From positions 1-17,590 of the forward strand of contig CAJGDJ010000035.1 of the NCBI GenBank assembly GCA_904502025.1: a stretch of 17,590 nucleotides of DNA, written 5' to 3'. The notes beneath the pieces were generated by a model. The model worked only from the letters and a program-made list of their open reading frames with translations, made no database searches and was not told where the DNA came from. Shown here piece after piece: positions 1 to 7,050 of the stretch. The position numbers and the translations under genes are program-made. The stretch is from an uncultured Muribaculaceae bacterium (GTDB lineage Bacteria > Bacteroidota > Bacteroidia > Bacteroidales > Muribaculaceae). Within the stretch, counting starts at the first letter, position 1. Each line of letters opens with the position of its first letter.

Positions 1-630
1 AGAAAGAGCTTGGAACGATTTGATCATACCGATTACAGTACCGAGAAGACCAACAAGAGTACCAAGAGTTGTCATTGTTGCAACACTAGGAAGGTTTTGT
101 TGAAGAGATGGCATTTCAAGAGCTGTAGCTTCTTCAAGTTCTTTTTGGATAGTTGCAATTTTTTGTTCTTTAGAAAGAGCTGTATTTTTGTCCATTTCAT
201 CATAACGAACGAGAGCAGCAGCAACTACAGCAGCAACACTACCACCTTGCTTTTTACAAAGTTCTTGAGCAGCAGCGATATCATTTTTAACAAGGTTAGC
301 TTTTACATTAGCAACGAATTTTGTGATGTCGCCATTACCTTTAGCTGAACGAAGAGCAAAGTAACGTTCTACACAAAGAGTGATTACAGTCAAGAACAAA
401 CCTTGAAGAATAGGCACGATGATACCACCTTTGTAGATTGTACCCCAAATATCAATTGGGTGTCCATCTGGATTTCCATCTTGGAAGTGAGATGCATCAC
501 CAAACCAGAAGAAGAACAAACAGAATGTTACTACCATACACGCGAAGATTACCCAAGAGGCTTTCTTAATACCGGGTGCATTTGACTTTTGAGCCTTAGC
601 AGGCTTTGTTGCGGGCTTTTTAGCTTCCAT
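1..630 (-). CDS. exbB: MotA/TolQ/ExbB proton channel family protein (3' end missing)
   Basis: This is the first 210 residues of an inner-membrane proton channel of the ExbB/TolQ/MotA family. With an ExbD/TolR partner, such channels pass proton-motive-force energy to TonB-dependent outer-membrane transport. I read it from ATG at 628-630 on the minus strand, open to base 1. It has a Lys/Ala/Pro-rich cytoplasmic N-terminus (1-23), a membrane segment at about 24-44, a second at about 69-88, a soluble loop with a Lys/Glu-rich helix (about 100-175), and a Gly-rich third segment at about 187-208 (TLGTLVGLLGTVIG), which is the family signature. Synonymous choice leans strongly to T-ending codons (GCT, CTT, GTT, CGT), unlike the neighbours, suggesting high expression. 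The leader is A/T-rich with no Shine-Dalgarno. The partner exbD would lie to the left. ExbB is more likely than TolQ or MotA for this phylum, but the subfamily is not proven. Confidence 0.9.
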   Translation of the reverse strand, partial: MEAKKPATKPAKAQKSNAPGIKKASWVIFACMVVTFCLFFFWFGDASHFQDGNPDGHPIDIWGTIYKGGIIVPILQGLFLTVITLCVERYFALRSAKGNGDITKFVANVKANLVKNDIAAAQELCKKQGGSVAAVVAAALVRYDEMDKNTALSKEQKIATIQKELEEATALEMPSLQQNLPSVATMTTLGTLVGLLGTVIGMIKSFQALS

Positions 631-1152
631 AAAATTAAAATTAAAATTACAAATTAATTAATGATTAGTTATAACTTAGTTAAAAAATTATTGTCTTTTC
701 TATTCTCTCATCTTCGTTTCAACCCATGCCTTATTAGGCACTTTACATTAAAACGATTATGCAAAAGTAATATTATATTTTCAACTTTCAAATTTTTATG
801 AGGCATTTTTTCTTCATCAATATATAAATTTCACATAATTATTATATATAAAGCTCCTGCATCATTTAATATTTATAATATATCTATTCATTCCCCGCTC
901 ATTCCAACACCCATCATTACCTCACACGCCTAAACACACACTCCTAATCCTCAATTATTTACCTACACCAAAATAAGATAATTTAGTTCCGTATATTTAT
1001 CATTTTTTAATAACATATCACGCCTCATATTCAACATTCAAAAGTCTCCCCAATAAAGAAATTTCAACAACTCTTATTATATCTTCATCTCATTATTATA
1101 ATTCTATTCATTTATCTCGACCTAATATCCCCCTTATTTCATCAATTATATG
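631..1152. other. gene-free divergent intergenic region, C-rich/G-poor right half
   Basis: About 520 bp between two divergently transcribed genes. The left part holds the exbB-like promoter and leader. From 881 to 1140 the + strand is strikingly C-rich and G-poor (by eye about 73 C and 9 G in 260 bases). No coding frame, tRNA or strong hairpin is visible on either strand. Confidence 0.7.
762..792 (-). promoter_or_regulatory. Bacteroides-type promoter for the exbB-like gene
   Basis: On the minus strand, TTTG (792-789) is followed after exactly 19 bp by TACTTTTG (769-762), matching the Bacteroidota TTTG / TAnnTTTG promoter consensus in both boxes and spacing. Transcription should start near 755, giving a leader of about 125 nt before the ATG at 630. 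Confidence 0.7.
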
Positions 1153-1160
1153 TAAATTTG
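1153..1160 (+). promoter_or_regulatory. -7 promoter box for the TerB/DnaJ gene
   Basis: TAAATTTG is a perfect TAnnTTTG box 30 bp before the ATG at 1191. No TTTG -33 box is visible at the right distance. The box covers the possible TTG start codon at 1158, which argues against that start because transcription would begin downstream of it. Confidence 0.6.
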
Positions 1161-1190
1161 CATCAAAATAGCACAACAAAATTATCTTAT

Positions 1191-1964
1191 ATGGCAATTG
1201 GAAAATGGATTGGAGGGTTCATCGGCTGGATGGCAGGTGGTCCACTTGGGGCTTTGGCTGGCTTTGCTTTAGGCTCTATACTCGATGGTGGAATATCAAC
1301 ATCAACATCAGTTGAACAACAAGTTCAAACCGACAACACTCACGGACAACGCAACGGTTTTTTATTCTCGATGCTCGTCATGGCTTCTTACATAATAAAA
1401 GCCGATGGAAAAGTAATGCACAGCGAAATGGAGTTTGTGCGTCGCTTTCTTCGTGTAAACTTTGGCGAAGAAGCTGTCGCTGAAGGAAACCAAATACTTC
1501 TCAATCTTTTTGAACAACAAAAACGCATAGATGCAGTAAATCCATCAGCATTCAAAAACACAATCTATGATTGTGGGCGACAAATTGCTGCCAATCTCAC
1601 CTATGAAGAACGACTTCAACTGCTCCGATTCCTTGCCATGATAGCACAAAGCGACGGAAATGTTCACCCCAAAGAGATTGACGCTTTAAAAGAAGTTGCG
1701 ACAGCAATGGGACTTTCTGCAATAGAAGTTGACTCAATGTTAAACCTTGGAAAAAACACTATCGACGCAGCCTATAAAGTTCTTGAAATAGATCCAACTG
1801 CAAGCGATGACGAAGTTAAAGCAGCATATCGTAAGCTTGCCCTAAAACATCACCCCGATCGTGTGGCATCTCTTGGCGAAGACATTCACAAAGCCGCCGA
1901 AGAAAAATTCCGTCAAATCAACGAAGCAAAAGATCAAATATACAAAGCTCGGGGATTGAGTTAA
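1191..1964 (+). CDS. TerB and J-domain protein, DjlA-like co-chaperone
   Basis: A 257-residue protein with three parts. Residues 1-35 are a Gly-rich hydrophobic segment (GKWIGGFIGWMAGGPLGALA), probably a membrane anchor like that of DjlA. Residues about 50-185 form a helical TerB-like domain with acidic helices (MVMASYIIKADGKV, then AMIAQSDGNVHPKEID, the paired Asp-containing repeats of that family). Residues about 190-257 are a C-terminal J domain with the essential HPD tripeptide at 221-223. J domains stimulate the ATPase of DnaK, so this is likely a membrane-bound DnaK co-chaperone. I chose ATG 1191 over TTG 1158 because the TTG lies inside the -7 promoter box and the Gly-rich N-terminus begins at 1191. 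The gene stands alone, convergent with the next gene. I use no symbol because orthology to E. coli djlA is not established. Confidence 0.85.
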   Translation: MAIGKWIGGFIGWMAGGPLGALAGFALGSILDGGISTSTSVEQQVQTDNTHGQRNGFLFSMLVMASYIIKADGKVMHSEMEFVRRFLRVNFGEEAVAEGNQILLNLFEQQKRIDAVNPSAFKNTIYDCGRQIAANLTYEERLQLLRFLAMIAQSDGNVHPKEIDALKEVATAMGLSAIEVDSMLNLGKNTIDAAYKVLEIDPTASDDEVKAAYRKLALKHHPDRVASLGEDIHKAAEEKFRQINEAKDQIYKARGLS

Positions 1965-2030
1965 TTTATTCCCACTCTCAATCCTCCAATATTTTTAGAC
2001 ATTTCCGTATTTATTCTTCAGATTCTTTTA

Positions 2031-3605
2031 TCAATTATTCTTTAACGCATCAATTATTACTTGAGGTGTCATATCACATGCCTTAACTCCAAACCAAAAA
2101 TCTCGATTATCTTCCATATCAAGACATTTCGCTCTACGCTTCATTTCATCAACAAATTCTTGTGTAAAAATTGATTCCAATATCTCTCCTTGTGGCTCTT
2201 TTTTAACATCACATAGATATAAATATCCGTCAAAATTGTGAACAAATGTTTTGGCGTTAGGATTAAATTTATATTCATAAATTCCATCAAATGGTTCTTC
2301 GCCAAATGGCGAACCTTCTAATTTAAATCCGATTGGTTTATTGCCGGTTGCATCAAATGCTCTATCAAACAATCCGGTTCTTATGGGCTGCTTATATCTC
2401 CCCATATTATCACCCGTTAAATTGTGCTGATATATCGTAAACACATTTTCATCGCCAAGTCTTTGGCGCAATAAAAAAGCAGCCGAGCTACTGGGCTCCT
2501 TCCCCGAATAAAATCCAAGCAAATCACTTTTTAATGCATGACCACATCCCACGATAAAAAGATTACTACGAGAATCATCAGTCGTTGCAATATAATGCTC
2601 TATCACATCTGCCATGTGTTTATTTCTATCAATATTACTCAATGAATCAAGTTGTTCTTTTGATTTTATCGATGAATAAGGTGCCTGATAATCTGCCAAT
2701 ACCACCGACACTCGTTTTTTATATGGCAATGTTCTGTTTATTTTCCATAATTCGCATAAAAAATCATATTCACCTTTATCCCACCAACCATTTAATTGTT
2801 CATCCCTAAATATATCAAAAATGATTTCTGGACGCAACATCTCTCCTCCCATAAATTGCTCAATATCGCTCTGTCTATGTGATGGCAATTCCATAAATAT
2901 AGTCCCTACAACATTAGCAAATTCCGGTTGATTAATCAACTCAATAAGCATATCCCACGAAACTTTTCGCCTATGAAATTCCCCGTTGACAACTATTTTA
3001 TGCGACATCAGTGCTTTCATTACAAAATCCACTGGAGTACACTCATTTTTTGTCAAGAAATCAACAAAAGGTTCGATGTTCGACGGAACGCACATTATCT
3101 GTTTCACCCTTTCCCTACGAAGCTCCAAACGAGGCAAATTCTTCTTTATTTTCTCACGCATTCGTAATAAATCAAACTCTAAATCCTCCCCACAATTTAC
3201 CCATTTGCCATTCTCAATCCAACTATACTGCGAATAATATATATTATCTTTATCCTTTGATATAATCGCAGCAACCGAATCTTTACTATAAACTTCAAGC
3301 ACCAATCGACTTGCTATTGATTGTTTTCTTTTTTCCGATATGCTCTTTCGTGGAGCATTGGCATTTAAGAAATCAGCAAATTCATAAGTAGAAAGATTAT
3401 GCCACTTTGAATCTTCACCACTCATTGAAATGTGAGCACACGACAATGCCAATTCCAATGGCGAATCTTGCAATATTGTATCTTGGCTAAAGCTTACAAT
3501 GGTTTTATTGATCTCCTCCATTTGTATATTCTCTGCCATCATCAGTTCATTGCCAACTACAGAGACAGCAAATAATATTATGTTTTTAAGAAAGCTATTC
3601 ATCAA
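2031..3605 (-). CDS. exported EreA/ChaN/Tiki-superfamily protein, function unknown
   Basis: A 524-residue protein with an N-terminal signal-like hydrophobic segment (about 6-18). The N-terminal third matches nothing I recognise. Residues about 200-465 carry the spaced motifs of the erythromycin-esterase/ChaN/TraB (Tiki) clan: GEFH at 208-211, an acidic strand end FMEL at 237-240, RNKHMADVIEHYI at 327-339 (like the RD..MA..i helix of EreA proteins), a second GxxH, GCGH, at 353-356, and a late FDGYLYL strand (458-464). The two GxxH motifs plus Glu and Arg are the presumed active site of the clan. The substrate cannot be told, and antibiotic resistance should not be inferred. The start lies 6 bp after the stop of the upstream serine hydrolase gene, behind AAGGA, so the two are probably co-transcribed. 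The SD spacing fits the second Met (3602) slightly better than the first. Confidence is good for the gene and moderate for the clan. Confidence 0.7.
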   Translation of the reverse strand: MMNSFLKNIILFAVSVVGNELMMAENIQMEEINKTIVSFSQDTILQDSPLELALSCAHISMSGEDSKWHNLSTYEFADFLNANAPRKSISEKRKQSIASRLVLEVYSKDSVAAIISKDKDNIYYSQYSWIENGKWVNCGEDLEFDLLRMREKIKKNLPRLELRRERVKQIMCVPSNIEPFVDFLTKNECTPVDFVMKALMSHKIVVNGEFHRRKVSWDMLIELINQPEFANVVGTIFMELPSHRQSDIEQFMGGEMLRPEIIFDIFRDEQLNGWWDKGEYDFLCELWKINRTLPYKKRVSVVLADYQAPYSSIKSKEQLDSLSNIDRNKHMADVIEHYIATTDDSRSNLFIVGCGHALKSDLLGFYSGKEPSSSAAFLLRQRLGDENVFTIYQHNLTGDNMGRYKQPIRTGLFDRAFDATGNKPIGFKLEGSPFGEEPFDGIYEYKFNPNAKTFVHNFDGYLYLCDVKKEPQGEILESIFTQEFVDEMKRRAKCLDMEDNRDFWFGVKACDMTPQVIIDALKNN

Positions 3606-3611
3606 TCCTTG

Positions 3612-5111
3612 TTATTTTACATCTATAGTAAATGGCTTTTTTGAAAAATTCTCAAGAATTTCTATTTGTAATCCACCTTTTTCATTAAATTTAAAGTCTA
3701 ACTTTAATGATGTAATCCAGTTGGTATAATGGATTTTAGCAGTAAGTGTATTATCCTCGTTCCATGCATAGCAAGCACCTGTATAGAACGGTCCTGCAAT
3801 ACCTGTAAAACGCCCCTTTGCGCTAATTGAATAATGAGGATAACCTGCCAATTGCGACATCAACCATTCATTATAGCCCATTGCAATGGCCGACTTTTTA
3901 CCTTCGGCATCAACCACATCAAGAGTTATTTTATTTTTTTCGAAGTTAAATTTGATTGACTTCCAACCCAATTTATTTTTAGACAATTTAAATTCTTTGC
4001 CGTTATATTTTTTAGCCAAAGCATTTTCGGCATCACCTTTTAATAAAGGAAGAGATGCTGTTGCCTCATATTTTGCCAAAGAATCAAGTTCGTCGGGCTC
4101 TGCTTCAATTGCGCAACCCTTTCCATGCTTCACTACTGTATTCCATATATTTCCGCGTTCGGGCCAACCTTTGCTTCTTGAACATTGATTCAACACCACT
4201 ACCATATTCTTTTGAGGAACAATGATTATATATTGGCCATAAGCACCATCGGCACGCCATGCCCCGGGATATTCGCACAACCATATTTGATAGCCATAAT
4301 CGTTTGCCGCTTTACGCACTACTCTCACTGTCAACATTTCATCAACCCATTGTTCCGACACGAGTTGACGGCCATTCCATTTCCCTTTTTGAAGCAATAA
4401 TTGGCCAAACATTGCCTGAGCTTCGGCAGTCATATATATACCCCATCCGCCAGTTATAATTCCTTTGGGGCATTTTTCCCACTCCACATCATCAATTCCC
4501 ATTGGGAAGAACACTCGCTCATTGAGCAACGTGAGCACATCCTTTCCTGTAACTTGTTGCACTACAGCCGCAAGAAGATATGTTTCAATTGAATCATAAG
4601 AGTATTTTGTGCCAGGAGCAGCCACAAGTGGACGATTGAGATAATAGTCAACCCAATCAAGTTGTGAGTTACGCATGCCTCCGTTAGTTTTAAAACCCGA
4701 ACGCATTGTGAGCACATCTTTAATCTTTATTCCTTTAATTGTTGATGCATATTTAGGAAAGAATTTTGCCAACTCATCTTCTACGCTCAACAAGCCATCT
4801 TCAACAGCCAACCCTACAGCAACAGCTGTAAATGTTTTTGACACCGAATATAGCGTGTGCTTATCACTTGCTTTAAATGGTGCAGGGTGAATTTCTCCGG
4901 CTACTTTACCATCTACAACCACCATGAGGTGATGAAGTTCGGTTAAATCACTTGTGAGCAACGAATCATATAGCAATGTCAATTGCTTGGGTTCAATACC
5001 TACCGATGTAGGAGCCACTCTTGGCAACTTATAAGCCGCACTTGCACACACACTTGCCATCAATAAAATGACACATAACACTCTCTTTAATTGCAAACAA
5101 TTTTTATTCAT
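3612..5111 (-). CDS. exported serine hydrolase, beta-lactamase/PBP4-like family (PF00144)
   Basis: A 499-residue protein with a clear signal peptide (basic MNKNCLQLKR, hydrophobic VLCVILLMASV, cleavage likely after ASA near residue 25). It belongs to the class C beta-lactamase-like serine hydrolases. The nucleophile motif SVSK is at 89-92 in the context TLYSVSKTF. The second motif (usually YxN) appears as YDS at 172-174, and the third motif region is GAYGQ (289-293), followed by the typical IIIVPQKNMVVVLNQ strand. The family includes esterases, D-amino-acid or peptide hydrolases and penicillin-binding proteins. A true beta-lactamase is unlikely because the C-terminal KTG triad is replaced and a domain of about 160 residues follows (about 335-499), resembling the lipocalin-like tails common in this group. 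It should act in the periplasm or at the cell surface. It is the first gene of a two-gene unit with the EreA-like gene and has its own promoter. Confidence 0.88.
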   Translation of the reverse strand: MNKNCLQLKRVLCVILLMASVCASAAYKLPRVAPTSVGIEPKQLTLLYDSLLTSDLTELHHLMVVVDGKVAGEIHPAPFKASDKHTLYSVSKTFTAVAVGLAVEDGLLSVEDELAKFFPKYASTIKGIKIKDVLTMRSGFKTNGGMRNSQLDWVDYYLNRPLVAAPGTKYSYDSIETYLLAAVVQQVTGKDVLTLLNERVFFPMGIDDVEWEKCPKGIITGGWGIYMTAEAQAMFGQLLLQKGKWNGRQLVSEQWVDEMLTVRVVRKAANDYGYQIWLCEYPGAWRADGAYGQYIIIVPQKNMVVVLNQCSRSKGWPERGNIWNTVVKHGKGCAIEAEPDELDSLAKYEATASLPLLKGDAENALAKKYNGKEFKLSKNKLGWKSIKFNFEKNKITLDVVDAEGKKSAIAMGYNEWLMSQLAGYPHYSISAKGRFTGIAGPFYTGACYAWNEDNTLTAKIHYTNWITSLKLDFKFNEKGGLQIEILENFSKKPFTIDVK

Positions 5112-5157
5112 GATTATAACAAGGTTTTATTTTTTTGTCATCAATTATATATATTTG

Positions 5158-5186
5158 CAAATATAAATGTTTTTTTTGAGAGCAAA
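5158..5186 (-). promoter_or_regulatory. promoter of the serine hydrolase / EreA-like operon
   Basis: On the minus strand, TTTG (5186-5183) is followed after 17 bp by a perfect -7 box, TATATTTG (5165-5158), with about 38 nt of leader before the ATG at 5111. The -33 TTTG lies in the T-tract of the upstream terminator. Confidence 0.65.
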
Positions 5187-5224
5187 AAGAAGGTGTCTCA
5201 AAATTCAAAAATTGAGACACCTTT
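5183..5224 (-). terminator. intrinsic terminator of the beta-eliminating lyase gene
   Basis: A perfect 12-bp stem (AAGGTGTCTCAA at 5190-5201 with TTGAGACACCTT at 5212-5223) encloses a 10-nt loop. On the minus strand it is followed by CTTTTT. It lies about 27 bp past the lyase stop codon at 5251. Confidence 0.85.
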
Positions 5225-5250
5225 ACTCTACGAAATTGCAATTATTTATT

Positions 5251-6702
5251 CTACAAGCTATCGCCAAAATCTTCGCGGAATTTAGCAGCTAGTTTATCTT
5301 GCCAATCGCCTATTGCTTCAAGACGTCCGGAGAAGAAGCGTAATACCTGTGGTTCATCTTTCCATTTCAAACCACCAATTAGGTGGCGATTGTCATATAG
5401 CCATTTCACTCGGTCGGCACAATATTTGATTTGAGAAAGAGTAAACACTCGACGAGGACAAGCAAGACGCAACAATTCTAATTCTGCATAATTTTCAGTA
5501 CCATCTTCGTTGCGTTGTTCAGAGATAGAGCCTCGTTCCATGCCACGAATACCGCCGGCAATATACAAAGCAGCAGCAAGTGCTCCGGCAGGATATTGAT
5601 CATGGGGCATATCGGGCAAGAACGCAGAAGCATTGATGTGAGCACCAAGACCTCCTGCTGGCTTTACCATAGGCACACCATACTCATCAAGTTCCTTTAC
5701 AAGGTATTCAATGAATTGAGGTCCTTGGTTGATGATTTCTTCGTCCATTGTTTCAAGAAGACCCACTGCCATAGCTTCCATAGCTCGCACTTCCATACCT
5801 CCATAAGTCAAGAATCCTTCAAACAATGGAATCAATTCTTTCATCTTCATGATAAGGTCATTGTTGTTTGACACAATACCACCACCACGAGAGAATCCTA
5901 ATTTGCGTGAAGAGAAGTAGATAAGGTCCATTGCATCGGCAATCTTGTGAGTAATTTCCTTGATTGACATATCTTTGGCTGCCTCTTCGCGAGTCTTTAT
6001 GAAATATAGATTATCTTGAAGAAGCGAAGCATCAAGCACCGACATAATGCCATTTTCTCGACACACCTGAGCTACCTCAAGCATATTTTCCATTGAAAGG
6101 GGTTGACCACCAATGAGGTTAGTACCGGCTTCAATACGCACAAAAGGTATGTGTTCAGCTCCCACTTCAGCGATAAGAGCTTTCAATCGTTCTATATCAA
6201 AGTTTCCTTTGAAAGGGTGTATATAATCAGGATCAAGACCTGCTTTTGTTACAAGTTCTTCAACACGACCTCCCATACGTGTAATGTGAGCCTTTGTAGT
6301 CGTAAAGTGGAAGTTCATTGGCACTACATCTCCAGGCTTAACAAACGATTCGGCAAGAATATTTTCACAAGCACGACCTTGGTGAGCAGGCAAGAAATAT
6401 TCGGTCTTAAACACAGTTTTAAGTGCCGACACAAGTCGATTGTAAGTTTCAGAACCTGCATAAGAGTCATCGGCTTGCATCGATGCTGCCACCTGGTTAT
6501 CACTCATCGCGTTCACACCCGAATCGGTAAGCATATCCATAAACACATCTTTGTTTTGCAACAAGAATGTATTATTGCCGGCTTCACGAATTTTTGCAAC
6601 GCGTTCTTCTACATTAGGGAGGAACAATTTTTGCACCACACGCACTTTGTGCATTTCCAAAGGCACTTGTTGGTCTTTTTTGTAAAAATTTACTACTGAC
6701 AT
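5251..6702 (-). CDS. PLP-dependent beta-eliminating lyase, tyrosine phenol-lyase/tryptophanase family
   Basis: A 483-residue fold-type I PLP enzyme homologous to tryptophanase (TnaA) and tyrosine phenol-lyase (TPL), which split Trp or Tyr to indole or phenol plus pyruvate and ammonia. Conserved elements are DDSYAGS (Tyr81), HQGR (107-110), FTTT (133-136), the substrate/PLP Asn195 in TNLIGGQP, the PLP-pyridine Asp224, the Schiff-base Lys267 in SSRKLGFSRGGG, and the carboxylate-binding Arg412 in ELLRLACPRR. Three positions that separate TPL from TnaA look TPL-like: Thr134 (TnaA Asp137), Arg390 in MERG (TPL Arg381; hydrophobic in TnaA), and Phe456 in LRFF (TnaA His463). Against both, the Arg three residues after the PLP Asp is Leu227. 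The N-terminus also lacks the usual YKIKxVEPI start. An automatic 'tryptophanase' label is therefore doubtful. It is monocistronic, with its own promoter, a palindromic operator candidate and a strong terminator. The family call is firm; the substrate is open. Confidence 0.9.
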   Translation of the reverse strand: MSVVNFYKKDQQVPLEMHKVRVVQKLFLPNVEERVAKIREAGNNTFLLQNKDVFMDMLTDSGVNAMSDNQVAASMQADDSYAGSETYNRLVSALKTVFKTEYFLPAHQGRACENILAESFVKPGDVVPMNFHFTTTKAHITRMGGRVEELVTKAGLDPDYIHPFKGNFDIERLKALIAEVGAEHIPFVRIEAGTNLIGGQPLSMENMLEVAQVCRENGIMSVLDASLLQDNLYFIKTREEAAKDMSIKEITHKIADAMDLIYFSSRKLGFSRGGGIVSNNNDLIMKMKELIPLFEGFLTYGGMEVRAMEAMAVGLLETMDEEIINQGPQFIEYLVKELDEYGVPMVKPAGGLGAHINASAFLPDMPHDQYPAGALAAALYIAGGIRGMERGSISEQRNEDGTENYAELELLRLACPRRVFTLSQIKYCADRVKWLYDNRHLIGGLKWKDEPQVLRFFSGRLEAIGDWQDKLAAKFREDFGDSL

Positions 6703-6765
6703 AGTTTTGATAGATTGATTTATGTTTTTTTAATTTGTTTTTAATTGAAACTTAAAACGTGGGCA

Positions 6766-6799
6766 CAAATGTAATCATTACATTTATATTTTACACAAA
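6766..6799 (-). promoter_or_regulatory. promoter of the beta-eliminating lyase gene
   Basis: On the minus strand, a perfect -7 box TACATTTG (6773-6766) is preceded, 22 bp upstream, by TTTG (6799-6796). The leader to the ATG at 6702 would be about 55-60 nt. Confidence 0.6.
6767..6785. promoter_or_regulatory. perfect 9-1-9 palindrome, candidate operator
   Basis: AAATGTAAT-C-ATTACATTT is a perfect 19-bp palindrome overlapping the -7 box of the lyase promoter, so a bound dimer would block RNA polymerase. The geometry and the GTAAT-N-ATTAC core resemble operators of the Fur/Zur/PerR superfamily as known from distant bacteria. The regulator is not identified. Confidence 0.5.
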
Positions 6800-6927
6800 A
6801 ATATAAACAAAACTTTCATTTTTCTACAATATCCGCATTATAACTTTCGTTTTGACAAAGCGCAAACAACCCTACAATCTCCATATTTTACAAAATAACA
6901 CAAGCAACTCATCTTTTCATTTTTTCA

Positions 6928-6960
6928 TTGAGCTAAAACAGTAAAAAATAAGTATCTTTG
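6928..6960 (+). promoter_or_regulatory. promoter of tamB
   Basis: TTG (6928-6930), 22 bp, then a perfect -7 box TATCTTTG (6953-6960). The start should be near 6967, leaving a leader of about 80 nt before ATG 7051. Confidence 0.6.
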
Positions 6961-7050
6961 CAAATTAACTAAGCGTACAACTTCAAAATCTGTTCTTACA
7001 AGAACAACTTTAACCAAACAGTGGAATTTATATAAATCCTCTTTATATTG

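Larger units (their letters stand above)
6703..7050. other. divergent control region between the lyase and tamB
   Basis: About 350 bp without a coding frame. It carries the lyase promoter with an overlapping palindrome on the left and the tamB promoter on the right. A short inverted repeat, GTTCTT-AC-AAGAAC (6992-7005), lies in the tamB leader and is too short to call functional. No Trp- or Tyr-rich leader peptide was recognised. Confidence 0.6.

Noticed and set aside
10..348. 112-codon + strand frame at the left edge
   Set aside because: It is antisense to the ExbB-like gene, and its Ser/Phe/Asn-rich translation is typical of shadow frames.
778..791. 14-mer TTTTCAACTTTCAA shared with 16169-16182 as a possible common regulatory site
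   Set aside because: In AT-rich DNA of this length one such 14-base match is expected by chance, and the two copies lie in different promoter contexts.
1158..1190. TTG start at 1158 for the TerB/DnaJ protein
   Set aside because: The TTG lies within the -7 promoter box, and the family-like Gly-rich N-terminus begins at ATG 1191.
2031..5111. Macrolide and beta-lactam resistance pair
   Set aside because: The family names (erythromycin esterase-like, beta-lactamase-like) suggest resistance. However, the proteins are divergent members with extra domains, the KTG motif is absent, and there is no mobile DNA nearby.
6103..6699. 198-codon open frame on the + strand antisense to the lyase gene
   Set aside because: It mirrors a well-conserved gene, has Cys/His/Phe-rich shadow composition, and shows no family match. 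The opposite strand is clearly the gene.
6992..7005. Short inverted repeat GTTCTT-AC-AAGAAC in the tamB leader
   Set aside because: Six-base arms with a 2-nt loop cannot form a stable RNA hairpin, and there is no second copy.
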